This document shows positions 1 to 12,700 of a stretch of 64,000 nt of DNA, piece by piece. Origin of the DNA: Pieris napi (taxonomy: Eukaryota; Arthropoda; Insecta; Lepidoptera; Pieridae); the NCBI RefSeq assembly GCF_905475465.1, contig NC_062237.1, positions 10,464,501 through 10,528,500 on the forward strand, read 5' to 3'. Position numbers and translations under genes: made by a program. The notes below the pieces were generated by a model. That model was not told the DNA's origin and did not search any database. It saw only the letters and a program-made list of their open reading frames with translations. Numbering within the stretch: the stretch's first letter is position 1; each line of letters opens with the position of its first letter.

Positions 1-95
1 TGGGCATTCTGTTAATTTTGTGTCACGATGCGCGCGTATCGTAAAATCTCACTCTCATTAATTTTTCATAACGCGCCTAAAGTAGTATAAGTTCA
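1..95 (-). repeat. end of a dispersed GCGCG-rich repeat (family R1)
   Basis: The reverse complement of the first 90 bases (ACGCGCGCATCG, AACAGAATG, GCGCGTTATGAAAAAT) matches the element at 48829-49180, where the same words occur in the same order, and partly 56560-56720. It lies in a fliI intron at the window edge. Confidence 0.6.
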
Positions 96-203
96 AAAAC
101 AAATATATCATTTATTCTTATGTACACTTATCAATGTCAATTTAAATAATTGGTAGAAAATATCATTTGAATATTCAACTTGAAATCAGTGTGGTCTTTA
201 CAG

Positions 204-3200
204 GTGTGGGTCTTTAAAAAAATTGAACCTGAGCTGTAACAAGCTAATCACTCTACCTGATGCAATCCATCTGTTATCTGACTTGGAGAGCTTACAATTA
301 CATGGCAACCCTGACTTGGTCATGCCCCCGAAGCCGGTTGAAAGAGCCAAAGGATCTGGACTCCAGTACTATAATGTGGACTTCTCTTTGCAAACGCAAC
401 TGCAGTTGGCTGGAGCCGCTACACCTGAGATGAGTGCACCGAATTGTAAGTCTTGTATATGATATTCTACTTTCCTGTTAAGTATATCTTAATATTTATT
501 AATTACGTGTCACGTTGTTTGTCCGCTATGGACTCCTAAACAACTGAACCGATTTCAATCAAATTTGCACACCGTGTGCAGTTTGATCTAACTTAAAAGA
601 TAGGATATTACTTAGCTTACATCTCAATTTATACCCGCAATATTATTTTATTGCAAATTTTCTGTTGATTATTTGATAGTCACAATTCTAACAGATGGCG
701 CTGTGTTGAAAGTACCAATGTTTCGCATAAGCTACAATTTATAGCATAACCACCCAAAAAGCATGGTGATCCCCTACAGTTTCCTTTGAATAGTTAACTA
801 CTATGTAATATAACAAAAATCTTAGCCACAGCAACGCTTGGCCGAGTCTGCTAGTTATTTATAAATATTAATGGATATCATTATTGGTAATTTCTTTAAA
901 TTTTAAAATTAATTTTACAGATCTATATAAAATAATTCTAAGAGCATGATTCAAAGTTACATATGGAACTCATAGTGCAAACCAATCTTCCGTATGTCAA
1001 AATGAAATAAGTTTTTGACACGGGAAGCATACACACTACGCAGTCTGGACTATCAATCTTTAAATATGCTTTTAAGTATGCTTAATAGTAGATTCAAAAT
1101 CCTTATGTGTGTGTGTTGTAATAGGCGATTGCCATGCCCTCTCGAATAAATCAATGACTTTGTTTTTCGAGATCGTAATCATACAAAAGATGCCTTTTAT
1201 ATTGATATCCAGCTCGGTAACCCTTATCTAGGGATGTGACATTCTCCATAATAAATCGATTTTTTATTAATCGTTTGTTTTTTAGCATGAAAAATAATCG
1301 ATTTTTTCCTAATTTTTGAATTAATTTAAAAATAAACACCCTAAATATTTTATATTTCATGGTTTTATTAACTTAAAATAAACAATAGAAATTATAAACA
1401 CAAATTCACGTTTAAGAATAATCAAAATCGACATTAACTCAATCTCGTTTTGATAGATTTTAGGTGAAATTTGATTAATGCTGAGTGTACGCCTTTTCAG
1501 TAGCACATTGCAGTATTTTTGTTGTCTTTTTTATTGTATGTAACCTTGTGCTGCTGAATAAATTTATTTTACTTTTAAATTATAGTGTTCCATTCAAACT
1601 TGAGTTTTTGTAAACTTAACTGGTTTCGATGTTTTAGAAAAAAAAATTAATGCATCGAGTATATCAATACATCTTCAAAGCATCGAATTCAATGTATCGC
1701 ATTGAAAACATCGATGTATATCGAATATCCCTAATAGTTCGAGGTCCGGGTTATAAAAGACCAGACATAATGTCGGAGGTGGCAGATGAAAAATCGACTA
1801 TGATTGATTTTCAATTATAAAAATCGCGTACAAAAATCGATTATAACTATAAAAAAAATCGATTTTTGTAATAATCGATTATTTTTTCACATCCCTACGC
1901 TCAGCTTTTTGGCATTGTAGTAAGTTGACTCAGTCCGTGTACGCTATAATGTTTTTATTTTCTCGTAGCCGGTACCAAATCGGATCCAATAGCCCGCAAG
2001 CTTCGCCTCCGTCGTGGCCGAGCTGAACCAGAGCAGAAGGACTCGGCTCTCATACTGCGTGGTATGCAAGAGCAGGCTAACACTCAACACGCCAACGAGC
2101 TGAGCGAACAACCTAATAGTGAACTCAAGTGAGTAAACTTCATCTTCATCAGCGTTCTGCTTAATGTAATATAGGTGTTAGTCTCACTTAATTTATTTTT
2201 GTAAGACTTTTTTTTGCACTGAATAAATAAATCAGTGGCGCTACAACCTCTTTAAGTCTTGGCCTCAGATTTCTGAATCTGTTTCATGATCATTTTTAAA
2301 TCTAATAGGCAAGTAGGTGATCAGCCTCCAGTGCCTATTAGATTTTTAAATGATCATGAAATAGATCCAGAAATCTGAGGCCAGGACCTAAAAGAGGTTG
2401 TAGCGCCACTGATTTATTTTATTTATTTAATAATATTACTGAACGGTGCCATACATAAATAGTAGAGGTATTTTGGTTTATTTCTATATCGCTAAAAATG
2501 TATATGTTCGAAATACATTTTCGTTTCATAAATTTTGATGAGAGCGATCTATATATTTTTATTCGGTCGATCTTCACATTTGATTAATTTGCTCTATTTT
2601 GTATCGCTTGGGTTTTGCTAGACGCATTTTGAATTTGATTCATTTCTACCAATTTTATTAATTAGGTACGCCCTCAGTTTCATAATTTATTAGTGAGTGT
2701 TTATACCTATTGTGAACTATTTAAAAGGCAAAGTATTAGTAGTATATTATCAGTCCAACCTCTCTTATTAATTTTCCCTAACTAATTTTCTGATTATCCT
2801 TACGACTGACAGTTGTGTGTCTTTCTTCATGTTAGAATATATCGAAATGAGTACATACTCTCAGGGCTTATTAATTTAAGATAAAATTGTGTAAGAACAG
2901 CCACAGAACCGTTCTTTCTGGTACAGTATATGTAATTGTAATGTATATAAGAGTTATCGTATATCATACGAACGTAACACATATAAGCTTGTACAATTAC
3001 AGACAAAATATACGAATTTTATCTCTTAACTTACTTTTTAGACCAAAAAGATGGGATGAAAGTCTGGAGAAGCCGCCGCTGGATTACTCCGAATTCTTCG
3101 ATGAAGACACGGGCCAGACGCCAGGTCTTCAAGTTTGGGAAATCGAAAACTTCATACCAGCACCTGTTGATGAAGTGAGTATCATTGTCCCTTTAATATT

Positions 3201-6200
3201 ATTCGATGTGTGATCGCCTTTCATATTATGCATATTGATGCAAGTTTTTTATAGTATTACTACAAGACCGGCCGAGCGTTGCTGTGGCTAAGGTTTTTGT
3301 TATATTACATAGTAGTAAACTATTCAAGGGAAACGGTATGAGAACTTATGTGAAACGTTGGTACTTTTAACATAGCGCCATCTGTTAGAATTGTATCAAA
3401 TAATAAACAAATATTTGCAATAAAATAATATTGCGGGTATAAATTGAGATATAAGCTATCCTATCTTTAAAGTTGGATCAAACTACACACGGTGTGCAAA
3501 TTTGATTGATATCGGTTCGGTAGTTTAGGAGTTCATCGCGGACAAACAACGTGACACGTAATTTATATATATTAAGATTTCTACTATATAGCACAAATAC
3601 ATTCTACTTAATTAAGAGTGCAATTTGACGTAATACGTCCAGATTCCCGACGATTTTTCACGACGTAACATTTAATACGTGAGTAACTTTATAAAATCGA
3701 AAAATTTCCGTAATTTTATGAGAATTGAAAACATTTTGATTATAATTTAACTGCGGAATTATTTAACCAAAAATTGTATGACTAAAAGTTTTATGATTTC
3801 GGATCCGCTGGTTGCAATCCCTTTTCTTATTAACATAAACGTAAATTAATCAATAAAGCTTTTTATAAATTAGACGAATACTTAAATAATCCTAATCCTT
3901 GGGATTGATTTGCTCCAGTTCAAACAATTTGTATGACTCAAAACTTATCGATTAAAAATAGTGGTGGAAAGTTTCTTGCCAGTTCTTCTTGCCCGCTCGC
4001 TTGTTTACCTATATGAATAAAGATATTTTGAGTTTGAGTTTGCATATAATATATTAAAAAAAAATTTTTGTTCAAATACTTATTTAAATTTAAATTTTGT
4101 TACAATAATTACATATTTTTGATATTAAATAATTGTCAACAGGTAGCACATGGGAAGTTCTTTGAAGGCGACTGCTATATAATTCTAAAGACGTCTATAG
4201 AAGAGCAGGGTCAGCTGTCTTGGGACATACATTTCTGGATTGGTTCTAAGGCCACAGTAAGTGGGTTTTAACTTTAAAATATACTTAATAGTATATCATA
4301 CCGTGTTTAAAATAAAGATAAATACGAATTAAAATTTGCTATTAAAGTATGTCTTTATCCGAAATATGAATGTAATGTCAGTGGTATTCTGTAAAATCAT
4401 TATCGGTTTTTATTTTTTAACAGATTGTTTAGTTGCAATTGTTTCTTTGTAAGAAACTTCCGATTCCTATAACAGCTATGACTTTTATTAACAAATCAAT
4501 ATCGATGTAGTGCTTTAATATCGCGAACTTGTAATACAGAAAAAATGCATGCAGTTTCGCTATAAGTTTTAAATGACTATTATTGATGTAACATTATTTC
4601 TAATATTATCCAGCTGGATAAAGGCGCGTGCGCAGCAATGCATGCAGTGAATCTGCGAAACTTTCTCGGCGCGAAACGAACACAGCGTCACGAACAAGCC
4701 GATGAAACTCCTGAATTCCTTGCTCTGTTCCCGTTGCCTCCTGTTTATATCAATGGGAGTCGAACGCCATCCGGATTCTTTACTGTCGACGACCCCGTAA
4801 GTAGATTCTTTCAATTAATTTAATTAAATTATTTTGCATTGCAAGTTACATTAAGATAGGGAAGGTAAAAAAAATTGTTGACCATAAAGATATTTTTCGT
4901 TTGTAGTTTTCAAATGAGTTATGAAATATAGATATAATTGTATTTTGTTAATATACATAGAGTTTGTTTATAGTTTTCATAAACACTGCTCAACGAACAT
5001 AGAGTACAAGATTGACAGATGTCAAATTGATTATGTACTAATTAAAAAGTAAAGTGATCGCTTGAGTCACTTCTCGTTATTTTTTTTGGGAATTGTATGT
5101 TTACCGTAATTGTTATTTGTTAACATTGTCGCGCACACTAGAAAATTACATTATATATGTCGTAGCTGTCGTAACTGTCAGCTGTCATTGTCATTATATC
5201 ACAGAGCTAATTGTCAATACTTCAAGTTTATTTTATTTGACAATACAGATCTATAAATATACGGCTATTCTATGGTCGCTAGTAATAGTGATACCTATTG
5301 TTATATATGTGACCATAAAATTGTAAATACCGTTAGATTGTAATCTATTGTACTACTTAAAATTTAACGTATTATTATTAGGTAGATTGTAATCTATCGA
5401 AGTGAAACACTCACGTCTGGGTCACCAATGTATTGTGGCTACGCCACACGTTAAATTGTAAGCAGTACGTTGAGGTTCCCAATCTTTCGACAGTTCACAA
5501 ATTCGCGAGATAGATTACAATCTAACGGTATTTACAATTTTACGGTGACATATATAAAAATAACATGACGTGAATTTTAGCATTACGTGACTCGTCTCTA
5601 CCGGGTTCATGGCGCTGGAAGTAGTATACACTTAGAGCCGGTACCTGTGGAAGCAGATTCTCTTGATCCCAGATACGTGTTCGTTCTGGATACTGGATTA
5701 ATCATATATCTGTGGTAAGGCATGTTATGTATATGTTGTGTTTAGAAACAAATGTACCATCTCACTGCATAATTGAATTTTATTATATCATATAATTATA
5801 ATCATTGTTATTAGTAAATCATTTTTAAATTAAAAATATAAAGAAACTTCACCTATGATGTATTGACGGGAATATTACATTTAATTTCTCAGTTTTAACT
5901 GAAATAAAGTTTAGGCTCTTTCCATCACAGCGTTAACACAATTTGAAAGAAAGAGACAAATGAGTGTATGATAAAACATTGTAATTTCTTTTAGTTAAGA
6001 ATAAAAGGGTTATTACTTCATTAAAATACGGATACTTCTTCGTGTCACAAAGTCTAGAAATATTCTTATTTCTTGCTTACTTCTTTTCAACTTATATTCA
6101 ACAGTTTTTTCATTGATATATAAGGAAACATGTCAAGAGACAACAAATAAAAATGTTAAAAGACTTTTAAAGGTATTATAGGTTTTTATTCGTAAGTGGA

Positions 6201-9200
6201 CTTACTCGAAAAAAAAAAACCATGGCGATTAAAAAGAGTGGCGGAGAGTTTATTGCCAGTTCTTCTCTTCCGTTCTACGCCCTTGATTTGAGAACTGGCA
6301 CTAAATGTAAAATTAGAAGCATTTAATATGTATTTCTTTACAGACAAGTCATAAGTGTACAAAGTGTTACCAATATGATTAAATGATTTTTGAATTTGAA
6401 TTTTGAACCCGTTTTAATTAATTGCAATTCCAGGATCGGAAAGAAAGCGAAAAACACCTTAAAGTCGAAAGGTCGCCTATTCGCAGAAAAGATAAATAAA
6501 GAAGAGAGGAAGAATAAGGCAGAATTAATAACAGAACCTCCTGGAAAAGAGCCTAAAGGGTTTTGGGAGGCTTTAGGCTATCAGGGAGACCTACCTTTCG
6601 TTCCCCAGGTATGTTTAATACTTTTATATTATGTATCATTAATTAATGACCAATTATTTTACATTTCTAGAAATTTCTTCGCTACGTAATACTTGAACGC
6701 TCCCTTATATATGTTTTAATTGTTTGTTTTATTCTTCTCTTTGTATTTTAGTTATACTTTAAAGGTCAAGTAGTTTGCACTTCTGGCGCTCACCTATTTT
6801 ATTTTTCCTTAAGAGGTTGTATAACTCGAAGACGATAAGCCGCCCGTTGCCCTCCATATCATTTATTGTTATTATTTAGTAATTACAACGAAGTGTTAAA
6901 TAAATATACACATGAAGTCTAAATTTAGACCTTAATTTTTGACGTGACAACGTCTAATAATTATATGAACGTCCCATTACGCGCATTGTCCAGTTACGCT
7001 CATTGTACGCTTGCGCCGCATTTACCTGTCTTCCAGTCGATTGGCCTATGCGTCCGAGGATTCAGTCTTTCTTTGTATCCATACAAAATAGTGATCATTC
7101 AATAAAAATTATTCAATTTTATTCATAATGTGCAATAATTTCATTAATGTTTTGTTATGACGTCACGTTCAAGTATCGTCCGTAAATCGACTTTACAGAC
7201 GGACCTTAATATTGAAGTTCATACCACACCAATGTGAATAAATTTTAATATGTTTGTATAGGAACATGTGCCTGAAGATTTCACATGGCTAGCCCCTCGC
7301 TTATACCGCGTGGAACTGGGTATGGGCTACTTGGAACTGCCACAAACGGAGCAAGCAGTCGCTCGTTCGGTGTTGGCTACGAAGAACGTGTACATATTGG
7401 ACGCGCATCTTGATGTGTTTGTATGGTATGTTCTTTTAAGAAATAATAATAATTTATTTTCTCCCATATAACATTTATAACAAACAAGAAGATTACAGTT
7501 GAGACGGTATTGGGTGACTGGTTTCCAAACTAGGTAACCTGTGATATGGATAACCAGGCAAAGTCTTATTGAGGAGTAGTAACAAAAAGTACATACATAT
7601 AATATGGGTAGGCAAACAAATTTAACGTTTTAAATAAGGAAAGAAAAACAAAACAGTCGACTAGATAGAAATTAGTAGAAATAAAGTTGTATGGGTGTAT
7701 GAGAGGGTGTGTGTATGTGAGTGTGTTGTATGTGAGTGGGTGTGTATGCGAGTGCGTGTGTATGTGTGTGTGTGTGTGTTTGTGAGTGTGTGTGATAGTG
7801 GGAGAGGTTATGTACGCGTGTGTAAATGAATGTTAGAAGGGTGTGTGTGGGTATGTGTCAGGCAAACGCCTGAGAACATATGTGAAAATTATTTTAATAC
7901 ATCTAGCAGATTTTTCGTTTGGTCATATATATACATTAAATCTTTTATAATAAATAATCTAATTGCAACGTTTTAACTCTAGTAGTCTGTCTCTTCTTAT
8001 CACAGCGTAAAATCGATTTGACAGAAAGAGACGATAGAGTTTATACGAATAGTTTGTATTTACATTATAAGTAAAATTTCTAGAAGGATGGGGGGGGGGG
8101 TTGAAATTGAATTCCTATCCTACGAAATTATAACTTGTTTTTAAAGTTATTAAAGGATCGTATAACTTAATTTTATCTTCAATACACTTAATAAACAACA
8201 ATAAATAGTATGTCTAACGCAAGATCTCATCAGTACCAATCTAGTGGATATTATGAAAAAGATACAGGATACATCCTGTATCTTTTTCATTTTCGATTTT
8301 TTCGAATTTTAATAAGAATAAGTAAAAAAAGTGAATTTTCATATAAAAACTAAAATAAATCAAACTAAATATAATAATAAATAAAACTCTGCAGGGGTTG
8401 ACCTTAGAGACCTCCCGTAGAACAATTTTTTGCCGCTGATGACCTCATCTATCCCCTATTTGCGTTTGATCCACGACTTTTTGGCCACCCTGTATACCTA
8501 TCACGAAATATTAAATAGGTTCGGCAAGAAATCATCTCGGCTGGTCCGAGCTGCTGCCGTGAAGTTAGCTCAGGAATTGTTCAATATGGTCAAGAGACCA
8601 CCGCACGCGCTCGTCACAAGACTTCAGGAAGGCACTGAGACCCAGGTATTTATCAAGCTATTTTTATTTCAATCAAATTTAAACAGCTTCATTTCTAACC
8701 GAGTGTTTCCCACCTTCTTTTGTCCCATGCCCAACTTTAGCCTTTCTTCCTTCGTGCACTATGGAACATACATAATTTTTAATATCTAATTAGGCATTAC
8801 AGCCCGCCATACCGACGCGAATAATAATAATAATAATAAAGCCCGTTTCATTTCCAATCATGACAAAAAAATAACAAATTATTATACTCATCTTAGATTA
8901 TTATTTTTTTTTTTTCTATTGCTTGTTATTCTATATTCTAGCTTCCTTCAGTACCGTCGATCGGAACCCCTTCACGGGTAAAGGCCTCCTCCAGGCTTTT
9001 TCCAATTCTATGGCTCTCTTTCTCCATTTGTTTCCTGCTACCGCTTCTATTTCTTCTATTCACCTTTTTTTTGGGCGACCTCTTCTTCCTCTTGGTCCTT
9101 TCCATACAGTTGTCTTTAAGGTCCACCTATTATCTGTGTATCTTGCTATATGCCCCGAGAATGCGTTGATTAAAAAAAATTCAACCATTAGTACCAGGCA

Positions 9201-9707
9201 AATTTTTGCTCAGTTAATCATCGTCGTGCAGCCATTAAAGAAAATCATCATGCCATACTTTTTGAATGGTACCAAATGGCCGCCATATCGCCGTAAAATC
9301 AGCCATTTTTTTGTCAAACGATTTTTACCAGTATTGCATTTGGATTTTTGGACAGTATTTGATAAAATGTGACTGTTGTTATATTTGCCATACTTCTAGT
9401 AGGAGGAAGTGCTGCCATACTTGAAAAACTTATTAATTCGACACGTTTCAAAAATACGAATAAATTAATAATAGAAATTTTAATCATAAAAATAATATAT
9501 TTTTAATAAATTAATATTACAGGTTTTCAAAACATACTTCCTGGGTTGGGAGGAAGTAATAGCCGTGGACTTCACTCGTACAGCGGAGTCTGTTGCAAGA
9601 ACCGGTGCTGATCTTACTACTTGGGCCAGGAATCAGGAGACGAAGTATGTATTTCTATACAATAATACATCTAAATGTGTGTTATTGATCTAGATATAAT
9701 TTTAAAA

Positions 9708-9763
<56 letters not shown>

Positions 9764-12700
9764 GTATCAATCGCTTATACGAGTACTGGGAATAAATAAG
9801 GCTCAACTGCGTTTCTCTGTGAATATAAAAGACCTATATTCTAGGTTTTATAAAATAAAATAATGTAATGAAAAAAATTAAAACATCTTACATCTATTAT
9901 GGCAAGTGACATATTAAACATCGTCGAGCAGACGGCAAAGAAAAATAAAATATAAAAAGAGTTTGTATAGGAATATATGTTTTCCTTACATATATTTTCT
10001 ATATGTTAATTTATTTAGCCTATTAAGATACGATCATATCCAACTTTGCATAGATTGGATATAATCTTAGCGTATTTTTTTTTTAAGATTAACGTAACGT
10101 ATTTGCTTTGACCTTTGACTTCGATACTTACTGTTAATATTCTCAATAGGACGGACTTATCGGCACTTTTCACGCCACGGCAACCAGCAATGTCTCCTAT
10201 AGAAGCCAAAACACTAGCTGACGAATGGAACGAAGATTTAGAAGCGATGGAGGCATTCGTTTTGGAGGGTAGACATTTTGTGAGACTACCCGACCAGGAA
10301 CTCGGAGTTTTTCACAGCCAGGACTGTTATGTATTCCTATGTAGATATATTTTGCCGGTGGATGATGAGAATGAAGATATGGATGACAATGAGGCTGATG
10401 CTGATGCTTCATGGGTGGTGTATTTCTGGTAAGCTTAAATTAATATTTATTTAGTAACTATTGATATTCATTCATGTAGATATCAAGGGGATATTTGTCA
10501 CAATAAATGTAAAATAAAAATAAATACTTTGGATAATTTTAATATAAATAATTGCATGAGCAGTGTTGGTTCAGCATGCCTGAGGTCGTAGGTTCGAACT
10601 CCGGGTGTGCACCAATAGACTTTCTATCTTTGCCCATTTAAATTAGCTCGAACGGTGAAGGAAAACATCGTGAGGAAGCAGGCTTGCCTTAGACCCAAAA
10701 AGTCGACGGCGTGTGTCAGACACAGGAGGCTGATCACCAACTTGCTTATTAGACAAATGATAATGAAACCGATACAGAAATCTGAGGCCCCAACCTAAAA
10801 AGGTTGTAGTGCCACTGATTTATCTTTATTTTATTAATTTCACGGGGTTGATGTAACATTCTAAATGTGTATAATTTTTAAATAGGTGCATTATTTTTTG
10901 TGTTAATGTCTTACAAACTTAAAAATACATTTGCTTCGACATTATTAGTATAGATTTGTGTGCTTTTAGAATAAAATATGTAGTACATAGCTTCAAAACT
11001 GCTAAACGAATTTCCAGCAATTTCTACAAATATATCTTTCGAAGTATGTAGTACGTAGTGTACCCCTCGTTGGGGGCAATTAGATTGTTAATGGAGGATT
11101 TCTCTTTTGAATATTTAAATTCCTTAGTAATTTCTTACTATAACCTATAATTGAAGTTTCTTAATGGAACAATTAAATTTTTAAATATTAAAAATTATGT
11201 ATGTTACATAATCATTTTAGAAAGGATAAAAAGTGGGACGTGGCACAAAAAAGGCAAACACTGATAGTACTGTACACGCGTATTTCAAAGTAATTACAAA
11301 TAAATATGTTTTTCGCTTAATCTAACTTATGGGGCATTTAAATATATTTAAAAATGTTCTAGTCCGGAATCCATCGCCCATTTTTGCACTTGATTACTAT
11401 CAAGCAAATTTTCCGTGAGTAGCTTTATTTTGATGAGACGCCCAATAATTTCCTATACGAAACTCTAACTAGTAATCAAGTGCAAAAATGGGCGATGGAT
11501 CCCGGACTATTCGTATATAAAACTGTAAAAACTTTCTTCAATGTAAAATGTGATAAACCAATTTTTATATATTTTCCACACTTTTTAAGGCAAGGTAGAA
11601 AAGCCCCAAACATGGGTTGGTTGACATTCACATTCGGTCTGGAAAGAAAATTCAAACAGCTCTGCAAACGGCTGGATGTGGTCAGAACACATCAGCAACA
11701 GGAAAGCCTTAAATTCATGGCGCATTTCAAGAGGCGGTTCATCATCAGGGATGGCAAGAGGAATGTTAAGCCGGTAAGTGATATATCGTATGTAATAATA
11801 AAATTTATTCGTAACAAAATATGGTTGTGATGAAATTGTCTCTGTGTTGTGAGTCTAATATAATAATCTAATCAGATTACAGCTCTTACGTGGTGAATGT
11901 TAAAAGCAAAGGAAAATAAATTAGGTATAAAAATGATTTTAAAGAACATGTAGTCTTAAATGGATATTAGTCAATTAATTAATCAGATCTTCGATTGTTG
12001 GCTGATGAATTTTAAAAAAGATCCCTAATCCGCATGGTTAAGCAAAATATAAGTATTTTTAAGTAGGTAATAAGTAAAAACAAAAAATTTGTATTGTCTT
12101 TTATTGTCATAACCTTTACACATATACATACATACATGTCTGGGACACAGCGTACGCACGCTTATCCCAGACACACTCTCACTGTTGATTAATTGACGAC
12201 TCATTGGTCTAATGGTTAGTACCCCTGACTGCGAAACCATGGGTCCCGGGTTCGATCCCCGGCTGAGACGAACATCGATGTGATGGGCATTTGGTGTTGT
12301 GCTTAGGTCTTGGGTGTTTAAATATGTCTATATATCTATAATATGTATGTATATCCGTTGCCTAGTACCCATAACACAAGCTTCACCAGCTTAGCATGGG
12401 ACTAGGTCAATTGGTGTGAATTGTCTTTAAAAAAAAAAATTGTTCGCATAACTACAACGTCGGTTCTTTTTCACTCTTTCTCATTGTTCTATAGGAGGGC
12501 CGTCAGCCAGTGGAGTTGTTCGAGTTACGAAGTAACGGGTCGGCGCTCTGCACACGACTTATCCAAGTCAAGGCAGACCCTACACAACTCAATTCCGCTT
12601 TTTGGTAAGACCATTTTTTTCCTAAAACATTTTTAATTTATTTATTTCATACTAGCGGACCCGACAGACGTTGTCCTGTCTTAACTATGAATATTGATTT

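Noticed and set aside
8430..8518. In-frame extension of the fliI exon upstream of 8519
   Set aside because: The W-FGKKSS junction and the TG|G phase from the preceding exon require the acceptor at 8518; the upstream open stretch has no gelsolin resemblance.
9675..9863. 62-codon ORF with IYIYIY run
   Set aside because: Translation of an (AT)n microsatellite.
12195..12270. tRNA-like sequence with A and B boxes (also 48148-48222)
   Set aside because: The anticodon stem and acceptor ends do not pair properly, and each copy is followed by the same 170-bp body and A tail, so these are SINE heads, not tRNA genes.
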